The notes: generated by a model from the letters alone, not told the origin. A stretch of 64,000 bases of DNA from a bacterium 1XD42-76 (GCA_009917545.1 QZDW01000003.1:1-64000), one strand, 5' to 3'. Shown: positions 19,345 through 28,743, numbered from the stretch's first letter. Program-made: numbers and translations.

Positions 19345-19373
19345 TTGACTTTTCCCCCCGAAATTATTATAAT
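19345..19373 (+). promoter_or_regulatory. Promoter of the ileS leader
   Basis: TTGACT, 17 bases, TATAAT, followed by the T-box leader. Confidence 0.8.
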
Positions 19374-19380
19374 TATCGTT

Positions 19381-19640
19381 GATAACAGATAAAAGCGAGG
19401 ATGGAGACAGTAGCTTTGCACAGAAGGGATTCAGCGAGCCGGGGATGATGGGAGCCTGGTGCCCGGTGGAAAGGGAAGATCGCTCCTGAGCTGAAGGCCG
19501 AACGATGAGCGCTGCTTATCCGGTAGGCTGTTCCGGTTTTCCGCCGTTATCGGGAACTCATATGTCAGTATGCAGTAATAGGTGGTTAAACGAGTCATTC
19601 ATTCGCCCTGTTCGCAAGGAGCAGGGCGTTTTTGTTTTAC
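19381..19640 (+). promoter_or_regulatory. T-box riboswitch (isoleucine) with terminator
   Basis: A leader that reads uncharged tRNA-Ile. Visible parts are the stem-I AG-bulge region (GATGGAGACAGTAG at about 19399), the specifier-loop ATC at 19479-19481 followed by a typical CCTGAGC segment, and the T-box AATAGGTGGTTAAACG at about 19577-19592. The TGGT at 19583-19586 can pair with the tRNA ACCA end. The terminator has stem arms 19604-19610 (CGCCCTG) and 19622-19628, then a T-tract. Uncharged tRNA would favour the antiterminator and raise ileS expression. Confidence 0.9.
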
Positions 19641-19792
19641 GGAATCCTTTTTGTGTTTCCTCAAAGCAGAAGGCCGTTGCCACAGCCCTGCCCCGGCAGA
19701 ACGCATGGCTTCGCAGCATACGGCAAAAGGTACGTCTTTCACATGAAGGAACCGCCGGATGCGGCGGATAAGACAGAATTGGAGGAACAGTC

Positions 19793-22700
19793 ATGTACGA
19801 GAAGGTATCGACCGATTTAAACTTTGTTGACAGAGAAAAGCAGGTGGAGAAATTCTGGCGGGATCAGAAGATCTTTGAAAAGAGCATCGAGAGCCGGAGA
19901 AAAGGCACCCCTTATGTGTTCTATGACGGGCCGCCTACAGCGAACGGCAAGCCCCACATCGGCCATGTGCTGACGCGCGTCATCAAAGACATGATTCCGC
20001 GTTACCGCACGATGAAGGGGTATATGGTGCCGCGTAAGGCCGGATGGGACACGCATGGGCTCCCTGTGGAGCTGGAGGTGGAAAAGCTCTTAGGCCTTGA
20101 CGGAAAGGAGCAGATCGAACAGTACGGCTTAGAGCCGTTTATTGAGCATTGTAAGGAGAGTGTGTGGAAATATAAGGGGATGTGGGAGGATTTCTCCGGT
20201 ACCGTCGGTTTCTGGGCCGACATGGACGACCCCTATGTCACATACCACGATGATTATATCGAGTCTGAGTGGTGGGCGCTTAAGGAGATTTGGGATAAGG
20301 GCCTTCTCTACAAGGGCTTCAAGATCGTCCCCTACTGCCCGCGCTGCGGAACGCCGCTATCGAGCCATGAGGTGGCGCAGGGATACAAGGACGTCAAAGA
20401 ACGTTCCGCTATTGTGCGCTTTAAGGTAAAGGACGAGGACGCATATATCCTGGCCTGGACGACGACGCCCTGGACGCTTCCCAGCAACATTGCTCTATGC
20501 GTCAATCCTAAAGAGACGTATGTGAAAGTAAAGGCGGCCGACGGTTACACCTATTATATGGCTGAAGCGCTTCTTGATACTGTGTTGGGAAAGCTTGCAG
20601 ACCAAGAGAACGGCACGCCTGCCTATGAGATTCTCGAGACATATACCGGGAAAGAGCTGGAATATAAGGAATATGAGCCGCTTCTTGACTGTGCGGTGGA
20701 GACATGCAGGAAGCAGAACAAGAAGGCGTTCTATGTAACATGTGCGGATTACGTTACTCTGACAGATGGTACAGGCGTGGTACACATTGCGCCGGCATTT
20801 GGTGAGGATGACGCCCAGGTTGGACGCCGTTATGATCTGCCGTTTGTGCAGCTTGTAGATGCCAAGGGGAACATGACGGAGGAGACGCCTTACGCCGGTG
20901 TATTCGTCAAGAAGGCGGATCCGATGGTATTAAAGGACCTGAAAGAGAAAGGTCTTTTATTCGAGGCACCTGTATTCGAGCACAGCTATCCCCACTGCTG
21001 GCGCTGCGATACGCCGCTCATCTATTACGCGCGGGAATCATGGTTTATCAAGATGACAGCGGTCAAGGACGATTTGATCCGCAACAACAATCAGATCAAC
21101 TGGATCCCGGAGTCCATTGGTAAGGGCCGTTTTGGTGACTGGCTGGAAAACATCCAGGACTGGGGAATTTCGAGGAACCGTTACTGGGGAACGCCCCTGC
21201 CGGTATGGCAGTGCGAATGCGGCCATATGCACTGTGTTGGCAGCCGCGAAGAGCTTAAGAGCCTGAGTAAGAATTATCCCGAAGGCGGCGTGGAACTTCA
21301 CCGCCCCTATATCGACGAGGTGACGATTCCCTGCCCCGAATGCGGGAAGGAGATGCACCGTGTGCCGGAGGTTATTGACTGCTGGTTCGATTCCGGAGCC
21401 ATGCCGTTTGCCCAGCATCATTATCCGTTTGACAATAAGGAGCTGTTCGAATCCCAGTTCCCGGCCCAGTTTATTTCCGAGGCCGTGGATCAGACGAGAG
21501 GCTGGTTCTATTCCCTGCTCGCGGAATCAACGTTGCTGTTCAATAAACCTCCGTACGAAAATGTTATTGTATTAGGCCATGTTCAGGATGAAAACGGCCA
21601 GAAGATGAGTAAATCCAAGGGGAACGCCGTTGATCCCTTTGATGCCCTGGCGACCTATGGAGCCGACGCCATCCGCTGGTATTTCTATATCAACAGTGCG
21701 CCCTGGCTGCCGAACCGCTTCCACGGCAAGGCTGTTATGGAAGGGCAGCGTAAATTCATGGGAACGCTGTGGAATACGTACGCATTTTTCGTGCTCTATG
21801 CGAATATTGACGGCTTTGATGCCACAAAATACAGTCTGGAATACGATAAGCTGCCAGTGATGGACAAATGGCTTTTATCCCGTCTGAATTCTACGGTGAA
21901 AGAGGTAGACTACGATCTGGAAAACTACCGTATTCCGGAGGCGGCCAGAGCTCTTCAGGACTTTGTGGACGACATGAGTAACTGGTATGTGAGAAGAAGC
22001 CGGGAGCGTTTCTGGGCCAAGGGAATGGAGCAGGACAAGATCAACGCCTATATGACATTGTATACAGCGCTTGTTGACATCTCCAAGGCAGCCGCGCCGC
22101 TGGTTCCCTTTATGACAGAGCAGATCTACCGCAACCTGGTATGCAGCATTGATAAGGCCGCGCCGGAAAGTATCCACCTGTGCGATTTTCCGACAGTGCA
22201 TGAGGAGTATATCAACAGCGGGTTGGAGCAGAGGATGTCCGAGGTCTTAAAGATCGTCGTCATGGGGCGCGCGGCAAGGAATACGGCAAATATCAAGAAC
22301 CGCCAGCCGATAGCGGAAATGTTTGTCAAAGCGCCACAGATGCTGCCGGACTTTTATATCGAGATCATTGAGGATGAGCTGAACGTAAAACATGTGGAAT
22401 TCACGGATGATGTCCGGGCGTTTACTTCCTATACCTTTAAGCCTCAGCTAAAGACCGTGGGGCCGAAATACGGCAAGCAGCTTGGCAACATCAAAAAGGC
22501 TCTGGCAGAGCTGGACGGCAACCAGGCGATGGACACCCTAAATCAGAGCGGGAGCCTGAATTTTACGTTTAACGGCGCAGAGGTTGTGCTCACGAAAGAG
22601 GATCTTCTGATCGACATGGCGCAGACGGAAGGCTATGTTGCGGAAGGGGATAATACCGTGACGGTTGTTCTCAACACGAACTTAAGCGAAGAGCTTCTGG

Positions 22701-22957
22701 AAGAAGGGTTTTTCAGAGAGCTGGTGAGCAAATTCCAGACGATGAGAAAGGAAGCCGGGTTTGAGGTCATGGACCATATCCGCGTTTTCGTGGATCAGAA
22801 CGAGCGGATTGCAGGAATCGTCAAAAAGTACGGAAAGCAGCTTATGGAGGAGGTTCTTGCAGACGATATTATAATTGGAGAACCGGACGGCTTTACAAAG
22901 GAATGGAATATTAATGGCGAGGACGTAGTCTTGGGAGTCGCAAAGGTATCCGGCTGA
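19793..22957 (+). CDS. ileS: Isoleucyl-tRNA synthetase, IleS2 (eukaryote-like) type
   Basis: Charges tRNA-Ile. The class I HIGH motif is at residues 55-58 within YDGPPTANGKPHIGH, and KMSKS is near residue 604 (GQKMSKSKGNAVDPF). The CP1 editing domain between them includes WTTTPWTLPSN. At 1054 residues, with a C-terminal region lacking the Zn finger of standard bacterial IleS1, it belongs to the IleS2 clade. Some IleS2 enzymes resist mupirocin; the resistance of this one is inference. It is preceded by an Ile-specific T-box. The glycogen phosphorylase gene starts only 39 bases after its stop. Confidence 0.95.
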   Translation: MYEKVSTDLNFVDREKQVEKFWRDQKIFEKSIESRRKGTPYVFYDGPPTANGKPHIGHVLTRVIKDMIPRYRTMKGYMVPRKAGWDTHGLPVELEVEKLLGLDGKEQIEQYGLEPFIEHCKESVWKYKGMWEDFSGTVGFWADMDDPYVTYHDDYIESEWWALKEIWDKGLLYKGFKIVPYCPRCGTPLSSHEVAQGYKDVKERSAIVRFKVKDEDAYILAWTTTPWTLPSNIALCVNPKETYVKVKAADGYTYYMAEALLDTVLGKLADQENGTPAYEILETYTGKELEYKEYEPLLDCAVETCRKQNKKAFYVTCADYVTLTDGTGVVHIAPAFGEDDAQVGRRYDLPFVQLVDAKGNMTEETPYAGVFVKKADPMVLKDLKEKGLLFEAPVFEHSYPHCWRCDTPLIYYARESWFIKMTAVKDDLIRNNNQINWIPESIGKGRFGDWLENIQDWGISRNRYWGTPLPVWQCECGHMHCVGSREELKSLSKNYPEGGVELHRPYIDEVTIPCPECGKEMHRVPEVIDCWFDSGAMPFAQHHYPFDNKELFESQFPAQFISEAVDQTRGWFYSLLAESTLLFNKPPYENVIVLGHVQDENGQKMSKSKGNAVDPFDALATYGADAIRWYFYINSAPWLPNRFHGKAVMEGQRKFMGTLWNTYAFFVLYANIDGFDATKYSLEYDKLPVMDKWLLSRLNSTVKEVDYDLENYRIPEAARALQDFVDDMSNWYVRRSRERFWAKGMEQDKINAYMTLYTALVDISKAAAPLVPFMTEQIYRNLVCSIDKAAPESIHLCDFPTVHEEYINSGLEQRMSEVLKIVVMGRAARNTANIKNRQPIAEMFVKAPQMLPDFYIEIIEDELNVKHVEFTDDVRAFTSYTFKPQLKTVGPKYGKQLGNIKKALAELDGNQAMDTLNQSGSLNFTFNGAEVVLTKEDLLIDMAQTEGYVAEGDNTVTVVLNTNLSEELLEEGFFRELVSKFQTMRKEAGFEVMDHIRVFVDQNERIAGIVKKYGKQLMEEVLADDIIIGEPDGFTKEWNINGEDVVLGVAKVSG

Positions 22958-22996
22958 CGGATATCCGGCCAAACGAAGAAACAGGAGGATTTTGTT

Positions 22997-25453
22997 GTGA
23001 ACCTTAAGATTGACAAGGAAGAATTCAAAAAAAGCGTCATTTATAATGTAAAGAACATTTACCGCAAGACGATTGACGAGGCGACCCCGGCACAGGTGTA
23101 CCAGGCTGTGGCGATGGCCGTGAAGGACGTGATTATCGACAAGTGGATCGCTGCCCATAAGGAATACGACAAACAGGATGCGAAGGTCGTCTACTATATG
23201 TCGATGGAATTTTTGACGGGCCGTTTCCTGGGAAATAATATCATCAGCCTGTGCGCGCAGCCTGAGATTGCAGGAGCGCTTAAGGAGCTTGGATTTGATC
23301 TGAACGCCATCGAGGATCAGGAGCGCGACCCGGCGCTCGGCAACGGTGGTCTGGGCCGTCTGGCAGCCTGTTTCCTGGATTCCCTGGCAACGCTCGGATA
23401 TCCGGCATACGGCTGCGGCATCCGTTACCGCTATGGGATGTTCCGGCAGCAGATCAAGGACGGATACCAGATGGAGGTGCCGGATGAGTGGCTTAAGGAC
23501 GGTTATCCGTTTGAGCTGCGCCGTGCCGAATATGCGACTGAGGTAAAATTCGGCGGCTACGTGGAGGCAGTGCGCGAGGGCAACAGGAATCATTTTGTCC
23601 AGAAGGGCTATCAGTCCGTCATGGCGGTTCCCTATGATATTCCGATCATTGGTTACGGCAATAATGTCGTCAACACCCTCCGTATCTGGGATGCACAGCC
23701 GGTGGAGAATTTCAGCCTGGACGCCTTTGATAAGGGAAATTACCATAAAGCAGTGGAGCAGGAGAACCTGGCGAAGACGATCGTTGAGGTCCTGTACCCG
23801 AACGATAACCATTATGCAGGCAAGGAACTGCGTTTAAAGCAGCAGTATTTCTTTATTTCCGCCAGTGTACAACGGGCGGTGAAGAAATATAAAGAACACC
23901 ATGACGATATCCATAAGTTCTATGAGAAGGCAGCATTCCAGCTCAACGATACCCATCCGACTGTGGCTGTGGCCGAGCTGATGCGGATTCTTGTGGATGA
24001 TGAGTGCTTAAGCTGGGAAGAAGCTTGGGATATTACGACAAAGACGTGCGCCTATACGAACCATACGATTATGGCCGAGGCTCTGGAGAAATGGCCGATT
24101 GAGCTGTTCTCCCGCCTGCTTCCGCGTATCTACCAGATTGTCGAGGAGATCAACCGCCGCTTTGTCGAGGAAATCAAACAGATGTATCCGGGCGACAATG
24201 AGAAGATCCGCAAGATGGCGATCATTTATGACGGACAGGTACGCATGGCCCATCTGGCAATCGTAGGCAGTTTCTCCGTCAACGGAGTAGCGAGACTGCA
24301 TACCGAGATCTTGAAGAATCAGGAGCTTAAGGACTTCTATCAGATGATGCCGTCGAAGTTTAACAATAAGACGAACGGTATCACCCAGAGACGTTTCCTG
24401 CTCCACGGCAACCCGCAGCTTGCCCAGTGGGTAACGGATAAGATCGGCGACGAGTGGATTACCGATCTGTCCCATATCAAAAAACTGGCAGTATATGCGG
24501 ATGATGAGAAATGCCAGCAGGAGTTCATGAATATCAAATATCAGAACAAGATCCGTCTGGCCCGCTATATCAAGGAGCACAACAACATTGATGTTGACCC
24601 GCGCTCGATTTTTGATGTGCAGGTCAAGAGACTGCATGAATATAAGCGCCAGCTTATGAATATTCTGCATGTCATGTATGTATATAATCAGCTCAAGGAT
24701 AACCCTAATCTGGATATTCTTCCGCGCACTTATATCTTCGGAGCCAAGGCGGCTGCGGCTTATAAACGTGCAAAGCTGACGATCAAGCTGATTAATTCTG
24801 TGGCTGACGTAATCAACAATGATAAGTCCATTGGTGGAAAGATTAAGGTGGTATTCATTGAGGATTACAGCGTTTCCAATGCAGAGCTTATCTTTGCAGC
24901 AGCGGATGTCAGCGAGCAGATTTCCACGGCCAGCAAGGAGGCTTCCGGAACCGGTAATATGAAGTTCATGTTAAACGGCGCACTCACAATCGGTACGATG
25001 GACGGCGCGAATGTGGAGATGGCAGAGGAAGTCGGCGAGGAGAACATGTTTATTTTCGGCGCATCCTCGGACGAGATCATCAACTGGGAGAAGAACGGCG
25101 GCTACAATCCGATGGAGATCTTTAACAGCGATCAGGATATCCGCCGCGTGCTGATGCAGCTCACGAACGGATACTATGCGCCGCATGATCCTGAGCTGTT
25201 CCGTGACATTTATAACTCACTGCTGAATACGCAGAACAGCGACCGCGCGGATACGTATTTTATTTTGAAGGATTTCCGTGCGTATGCGGAAGCAGAAGGG
25301 AAGATCGACAAGGCATACCGCGACGAGAAGTGGTGGGCGAGGACTGCTATTCTCAACACGGCAGCCAGCGGAAAGTTCTCTTCCGACCGCACTATTGAGG
25401 AGTATGTAAAGGATATCTGGCATTTGGAGAAGGTAAATGTAGAGATGAAGTAA
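22997..25453 (+). CDS. glgP: Glycogen/starch/alpha-glucan phosphorylase
   Basis: GT35 enzyme releasing glucose-1-phosphate from alpha-1,4-glucans. The opening EFKKSVIYNVKNIYRKT, then QERDPALGNGGLGRLAACFLDSLATL near residue 110, and the PLP site EASGTGNMKFMLNGALTIGTMDGANVE near 650 are diagnostic. The 818-residue length is standard. The start is GTG at 22997, eight bases after AGGAGG. No other glycogen gene is in the window. It follows ileS closely and may partly depend on read-through from that T-box promoter. Confidence 0.95.
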   Translation: MNLKIDKEEFKKSVIYNVKNIYRKTIDEATPAQVYQAVAMAVKDVIIDKWIAAHKEYDKQDAKVVYYMSMEFLTGRFLGNNIISLCAQPEIAGALKELGFDLNAIEDQERDPALGNGGLGRLAACFLDSLATLGYPAYGCGIRYRYGMFRQQIKDGYQMEVPDEWLKDGYPFELRRAEYATEVKFGGYVEAVREGNRNHFVQKGYQSVMAVPYDIPIIGYGNNVVNTLRIWDAQPVENFSLDAFDKGNYHKAVEQENLAKTIVEVLYPNDNHYAGKELRLKQQYFFISASVQRAVKKYKEHHDDIHKFYEKAAFQLNDTHPTVAVAELMRILVDDECLSWEEAWDITTKTCAYTNHTIMAEALEKWPIELFSRLLPRIYQIVEEINRRFVEEIKQMYPGDNEKIRKMAIIYDGQVRMAHLAIVGSFSVNGVARLHTEILKNQELKDFYQMMPSKFNNKTNGITQRRFLLHGNPQLAQWVTDKIGDEWITDLSHIKKLAVYADDEKCQQEFMNIKYQNKIRLARYIKEHNNIDVDPRSIFDVQVKRLHEYKRQLMNILHVMYVYNQLKDNPNLDILPRTYIFGAKAAAAYKRAKLTIKLINSVADVINNDKSIGGKIKVVFIEDYSVSNAELIFAAADVSEQISTASKEASGTGNMKFMLNGALTIGTMDGANVEMAEEVGEENMFIFGASSDEIINWEKNGGYNPMEIFNSDQDIRRVLMQLTNGYYAPHDPELFRDIYNSLLNTQNSDRADTYFILKDFRAYAEAEGKIDKAYRDEKWWARTAILNTAASGKFSSDRTIEEYVKDIWHLEKVNVEMK

Positions 25454-25496
25454 TACGCTGCATGTAATCTGGTCCAATTTTGGTTCTAAATCAGAG

Positions 25497-25542
25497 GCCC
25501 GTCTCATAGACTGTTAAAAAGTATATGAGGCGGGCTGGTTTT
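25497..25542 (+). terminator. Terminator between glgP and spoIID-like gene
   Basis: A 12-bp inverted repeat (25497-25508, GCCCGTCTCATA, and 25524-25535) followed by TGGTTTTAT. It abuts the ATG at 25543, so the T-tract forms the last bases before the next gene. Confidence 0.8.
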
Positions 25543-26559
25543 ATGAGACAATTTTTAATGACGCTTTTCATGATGGCAATGATCCCTTATGTGTCGACAC
25601 TGGCTTTTTCAGGCCGCCGTGGGGTTCCGGAAGGACTCGGATTTGATCAGGAGAGGGATGGACCGGCAGATAAAAAACAGGTTATCATCATGCAGAACGG
25701 CCTGGAAACATCCGTCTCTGCGGAGGAATTTTTAATCGGTGTACTGGCAGAACAGATACCGGCCGATTATGGCACAGAGACACTAAAAGCGCAGGCAGTA
25801 CTTGCCAGGACGTATATCTATCGGGAAATGGACGGAAAAGACAGCATTTACGAGGAAGCGCTTGACATGGACGTGCTTACGCGGGCACAGATGGAGAAAC
25901 GATGGGGGAGCAGTAAATTCCCGCAGTCTTACGGAAAGATCAAAGAGGCTGTGGAGGCGACAGCCGGTCTCTGCCTGACATATGAAGGAACATTCATTGA
26001 GCCATTTTTTTGCCGTGCTTCAGCAGGACAAACGAGAAGCCGGGGGGAAGAATACCCGTACCTGAAACAGGTGGAGAGCCCCGGAGATATGGAAGCTGAT
26101 TCCTTTCTGCAGGTGACGTCCTGGATGCCGGAGTCATTTGCCAGACAGGTCAATCAGATTCCGGACAGTGCGCCGGTGGCCGCAGCCGGACTTTTTGAGG
26201 AAATCCAGATTGTGGAACGCGATGGGGCCGGGTATGTGCGCCAGATCCAGGTGGGACAGAAAACATATACAGGCGAGGAGATCCAGTATGCGCTGGGGCT
26301 GCCGTCCGCCTGCTATTCCTTTGAAAGCCAGGAGGGCAGGATCCGCGTGACGTGCAAAGGAATCGGGCACGGCTATGGATTTTCCCAGGCCGGAGCCAAT
26401 GCGCTTGAGAGGGAAGGATATGATTTCAGGGCACTGCTGGGGTATTATTTTCAGAATGTGGAAATCGTGGATGCGGCCAGTTTGCCTTCGCAGGCTGCTG
26501 CTATAAACGGAGTATACACATTTGGAGTGACCAATAATGCGGCTGATGCGCCTTTGTAG
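25543..26559 (+). CDS. spoIID: SpoIID/LytB-domain sporulation protein
   Basis: SpoIID is a membrane-anchored lytic transglycosylase that remodels peptidoglycan during engulfment. The protein begins with a hydrophobic anchor (MRQFLMTLFMMAMIPYVSTLAF). The SpoIID domain shows LIGVLAEQIPADYGTETLKAQAVLARTYIY, FFCRASAGQTRS and the hallmark GIGHGYGFSQAGANALEREGYDF. About 338 residues, close to B. subtilis SpoIID (343). An ATG six codons upstream lies inside the terminator hairpin without a ribosome site; GAGGCGGG fits the ATG at 25543 better. It could be a paralogue rather than the orthologue, as no spoIIQ or spoIIID neighbour is seen. Confidence 0.82.
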   Translation: MRQFLMTLFMMAMIPYVSTLAFSGRRGVPEGLGFDQERDGPADKKQVIIMQNGLETSVSAEEFLIGVLAEQIPADYGTETLKAQAVLARTYIYREMDGKDSIYEEALDMDVLTRAQMEKRWGSSKFPQSYGKIKEAVEATAGLCLTYEGTFIEPFFCRASAGQTRSRGEEYPYLKQVESPGDMEADSFLQVTSWMPESFARQVNQIPDSAPVAAAGLFEEIQIVERDGAGYVRQIQVGQKTYTGEEIQYALGLPSACYSFESQEGRIRVTCKGIGHGYGFSQAGANALEREGYDFRALLGYYFQNVEIVDAASLPSQAAAINGVYTFGVTNNAADAPL

Positions 26560-26602
26560 TCTGCTGATCTTAAAAGTGTGAGTGTTCGAAGGAGAAAGAG
26601 AA

Positions 26603-26886
26603 GCGGGAAAAGTCTGCATATCTGCCAGGGAACGTAATGCGGGAAACGCTTACATGTCTGCCAGGAACAGTGCTGTAAGAAAAAAACTGCATGTCTGCCG
26701 GAAGAGGTTATGCGGGAAAAAACTTACGTATCTGCCGGGAGAGGCTATACGGAAAACGTTTCCGTGTCTGCCGGGAGAGGTTATGCAGGAAAACGCTTCC
26801 GCGCCTGTCTGGAGAGGTTACACGGGAAAAAATTTCCGTGTCTGCTGGGAACGGCACTGTGAGAAAAGCTTACGTTTCAGCAAAAA
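26603..26886. repeat. Tandem 36-37-bp repeats (7 units plus a partial)
   Basis: Degenerate direct repeats with consensus near GCGGGAAAACGCTTACGTGT then CTGCCGGGAGAGGTTAT. Unit lengths alternate between 36 and 37 bases, so the reading frame is not kept and the ORF through it is unlikely to be a gene. Several units contain a small hairpin (CGGAAA-ACG-TTTCCG in the fifth). The array ends about five bases before the infC promoter. Confidence 0.85.
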
Positions 26887-26890
26887 TCAG

Positions 26891-26919
26891 TTGACAAATT
26901 GGCGATAATATAGTATAGT
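26891..26919 (+). promoter_or_regulatory. Promoter of infC-rpmI-rplT
   Basis: Consensus TTGACA, 17 bases, TATAGT, immediately after the tandem repeats. Confidence 0.85.
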
Positions 26920-26926
26920 TATATAC

Positions 26927-27085
26927 GTTGTGAAAGCAACAACACAGGAAAGCAGGTATCCGCCTCACCTTGGCACAAAGTAGTGACCCGGGTTAATATA
27001 GAATCGGTTTTGTGTGTCGGCATGCGTGATCGATGAGGTATTGGCGGATAGTTTTTTTCTATCTGCTTTTTCTTTTCTGTGCCTG
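26927..27085 (+). promoter_or_regulatory. Probable L20 leader with terminator, infC operon
   Basis: A leader of about 240 bases separates promoter and infC. It contains a terminator-like hairpin, GCGGATAG and CTATCTGC around a T7 loop (about 27043-27066), followed by a T-rich tail (TTTTTCTTTTC). In Firmicutes ribosomal protein L20 represses this operon through such a leader. Assignment rests on position and terminator, not a full structural match. Confidence 0.6.
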
Positions 27086-27164
27086 AGTATGCAGAAGAGC
27101 CGTCAGCGGCAGGTATTCTGCGTCGTCACATGAGTATGAATAAAAGTTATGGAGGTGCACGGCT

Positions 27165-27671
27165 ATTAGCGAATTAATGATTAACGAACAAATTCGTGAC
27201 AGGGAAGTTCGTTTGATTGGGGAAAATGGAGAGCAGCTTGGAATCATGTCCGCGAAGGATGCCTACAAGATGGCAAGGGACGCGGAGTTAGATCTGGTGA
27301 AGATTGCTCCGACGGCTAAACCGCCGGTATGCAAGATCATTGACTACGGAAAATATAAATATGAAATGATCCGTAAGGAGAAGGAAGCCAAGAAGAAACA
27401 GAAGATCATTGAAGTGAAGGAAGTGCGGCTTTCTCCGAATATTGATACAAACGACCTGAACACGAAGATCAGTGCTGCAAGGAAATTTATCGAAAAGGGC
27501 AATAAAGTCAAGATAACGCTTCGTTTCCGCGGCCGTGAGATGGCACATATGAACCAGTCCAGATATATTTTGGATGATTTTGCTCAAGAGCTTTCCGATA
27601 TCGCTGCCGTAGATAAGCCTTCCAAGGTAGAGGGAAGAAGCCTGGTAATGTTTTTAACCGCAAAGAAATAA
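27165..27671 (+). CDS. infC: Translation initiation factor IF-3 (AUU start)
   Basis: Binds the 30S subunit and proofreads initiator tRNA and start codons. The protein contains [21 protein letters not shown] at the start and the C-domain [16 protein letters not shown]. The start is ATT at 27165: GGAGGT (27151-27156) sits eight bases before it, whereas the in-frame ATG at 27177 is 20 bases away. AUU starts in infC are known and let IF-3 repress its own translation. This gives 168 residues. rpmI follows after 32 bases. Confidence 0.93.
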   Translation: MSELMINEQIRDREVRLIGENGEQLGIMSAKDAYKMARDAELDLVKIAPTAKPPVCKIIDYGKYKYEMIRKEKEAKKKQKIIEVKEVRLSPNIDTNDLNTKISAARKFIEKGNKVKITLRFRGREMAHMNQSRYILDDFAQELSDIAAVDKPSKVEGRSLVMFLTAKK

Positions 27672-27703
27672 GGAATGAAAACAATCACAAGGAGGAAACT
27701 ATA

Positions 27704-27901
27704 ATGCCTAAAATGAAAACAAGCAGAGCTGCTGCAAAGCGCTTCAAGAAGTCTGGAACAGGTCTGCTGATTAGAAACAAAGCTTACAAGTCCCATATCT
27801 TAACAAAGAAGTCCACGAAGAGAAAGAGGAATCTGAGAAAGGATATCGTTACCGACAGCACAAACAGTAAGGTAATGAAGAAGATTTTACCATACTTATA
27901 A
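27704..27901 (+). CDS. rpmI: 50S ribosomal protein L35
   Basis: A 65-residue basic protein: [20 protein letters not shown] is the family N-terminus, with [15 protein letters not shown] in the middle. It is second in the canonical infC-rpmI-rplT operon, with a clear GGAGG ten bases upstream. Confidence 0.97.
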   Translation: MPKMKTSRAAAKRFKKSGTGLLIRNKAYKSHILTKKSTKRKRNLRKDIVTDSTNSKVMKKILPYL

Positions 27902-27932
27902 TAGATTCGGAATGAGAAGGAGGAAATAAGCG

Positions 27933-28289
27933 ATGGCAAGAGTGAAAGGTGGATTAAACGCCAGGAAGAAGCATAACAGAGTTCTGAAGCTGGCGAAAGG
28001 TTATAGAGGTGCGCGTTCCAAGCAGTATAGAATCGCCAAGCAGTCCGTAATGAGAGCGCTGGCTAATTCCTATGCTGGCAGAAAAGAGAAAAAGAGACAG
28101 TTCAGACAGCTCTGGATCGCACGTATCAATGCGGCAGCAAGAATGAACGGCCTTTCCTACAGCAAATTTATGTATGGTCTGAAGCTGGCAGGTGTTGTTA
28201 TGAACCGTAAAGTATTGTCCGAGATGGCAATCAACGATGCCGAAGGTTTTACCAAACTGGCTGAGTTAGCTAAGTCCAAGCTGGCTTAA
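27933..28289 (+). CDS. rplT: 50S ribosomal protein L20
   Basis: A 118-residue protein with [33 protein letters not shown] and the C-terminal [21 protein letters not shown]. It is needed early in 50S assembly and is the autogenous repressor of the operon in Firmicutes. It is the last gene before a strong terminator. Confidence 0.97.
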   Translation: MARVKGGLNARKKHNRVLKLAKGYRGARSKQYRIAKQSVMRALANSYAGRKEKKRQFRQLWIARINAAARMNGLSYSKFMYGLKLAGVVMNRKVLSEMAINDAEGFTKLAELAKSKLA

Positions 28290-28305
28290 GTGATATTAAT
28301 AAAAT

Positions 28306-28351
28306 AAAAACTGTCTTTTGCCGGGCGGATTCCCGGAAAGACAGTTTTTTA
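28306..28351 (+). terminator. Terminator of the infC operon
   Basis: Long hairpin: AAAAACTGTCTTTT (28306-28319) pairs with AAAGACAGTTTTT, with an inner CCGGG/CCCGG stem and a T-run. Confidence 0.9.
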
Positions 28352-28486
28352 GATCTGACAGATGATGAAAATGATTCGTGCTTTCTTTATGAAGAGGCAG
28401 TCGGGCGGCTACGGTTCGTATTTGGCGCGGCAGGATTGGCAGGGGTAAATTTTGGTAAATTTTTTTATAAATATTGAAAAAATGTC

Positions 28487-28515
28487 TTGTGCTATTTCAT
28501 TTTTTGTGCTAAAAT
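28487..28515 (+). promoter_or_regulatory. Promoter of tRNA-Ala
   Basis: TTGTGC, 17 bases, TAAAAT, ending ten bases before the mature tRNA. Confidence 0.65.
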
Positions 28516-28524
28516 ATTTGCATT

Positions 28525-28597
28525 GGGGCATTAGCGCAGTTGGGAGCGCGTTTGAATGGCATTCAAAAGGTCGTGGGTTCGAATCCCATATGCTCCA
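28525..28597 (+). tRNA. tRNA-Ala (anticodon GGC)
   Basis: Complete cloverleaf: acceptor GGGGCAT pairs with ATGCTCC, D-arm GCGC/GCGC, anticodon stem TTTGA/TCAAA around ATGGCAT with anticodon GGC, and T-arm GTGGG-TTCGAAT-CCCAT. The G3-U70 wobble pair is the classic alanine identity element. Discriminator is A; CCA is not encoded. Confidence 0.95.
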
Positions 28598-28603
28598 TTT
28601 TAA

Positions 28604-28663
28604 GAAAACCTTCGGGAATACCAGAAATGTTGATGGACACTGGATTTCCGAAGGTTTTCAGAT
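28604..28663 (+). terminator. Terminator after tRNA-Ala
   Basis: GAAAACCTTCGGGA (28604-28617) pairs with TTCCGAAGGTTTTC (28646-28659). It is symmetric and may work on both strands. Confidence 0.7.
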
Positions 28664-28743
28664 TCATGAATATACGGCTCAGATGCACTATTTTGTATAA
28701 TAAAACGAGGGAAAGATCACACGGTATTATGTGCCATTTTCAT

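Noticed and set aside
26603-26886. CRISPR array
   Set aside because: The units are directly adjacent with gradual divergence. There are no unique spacers of constant length and no cas genes.
26582-26908. 108-codon ORF upstream of infC
   Set aside because: It runs through a degenerate 36-37-bp array that does not keep frame between units, and it ends in the infC promoter.
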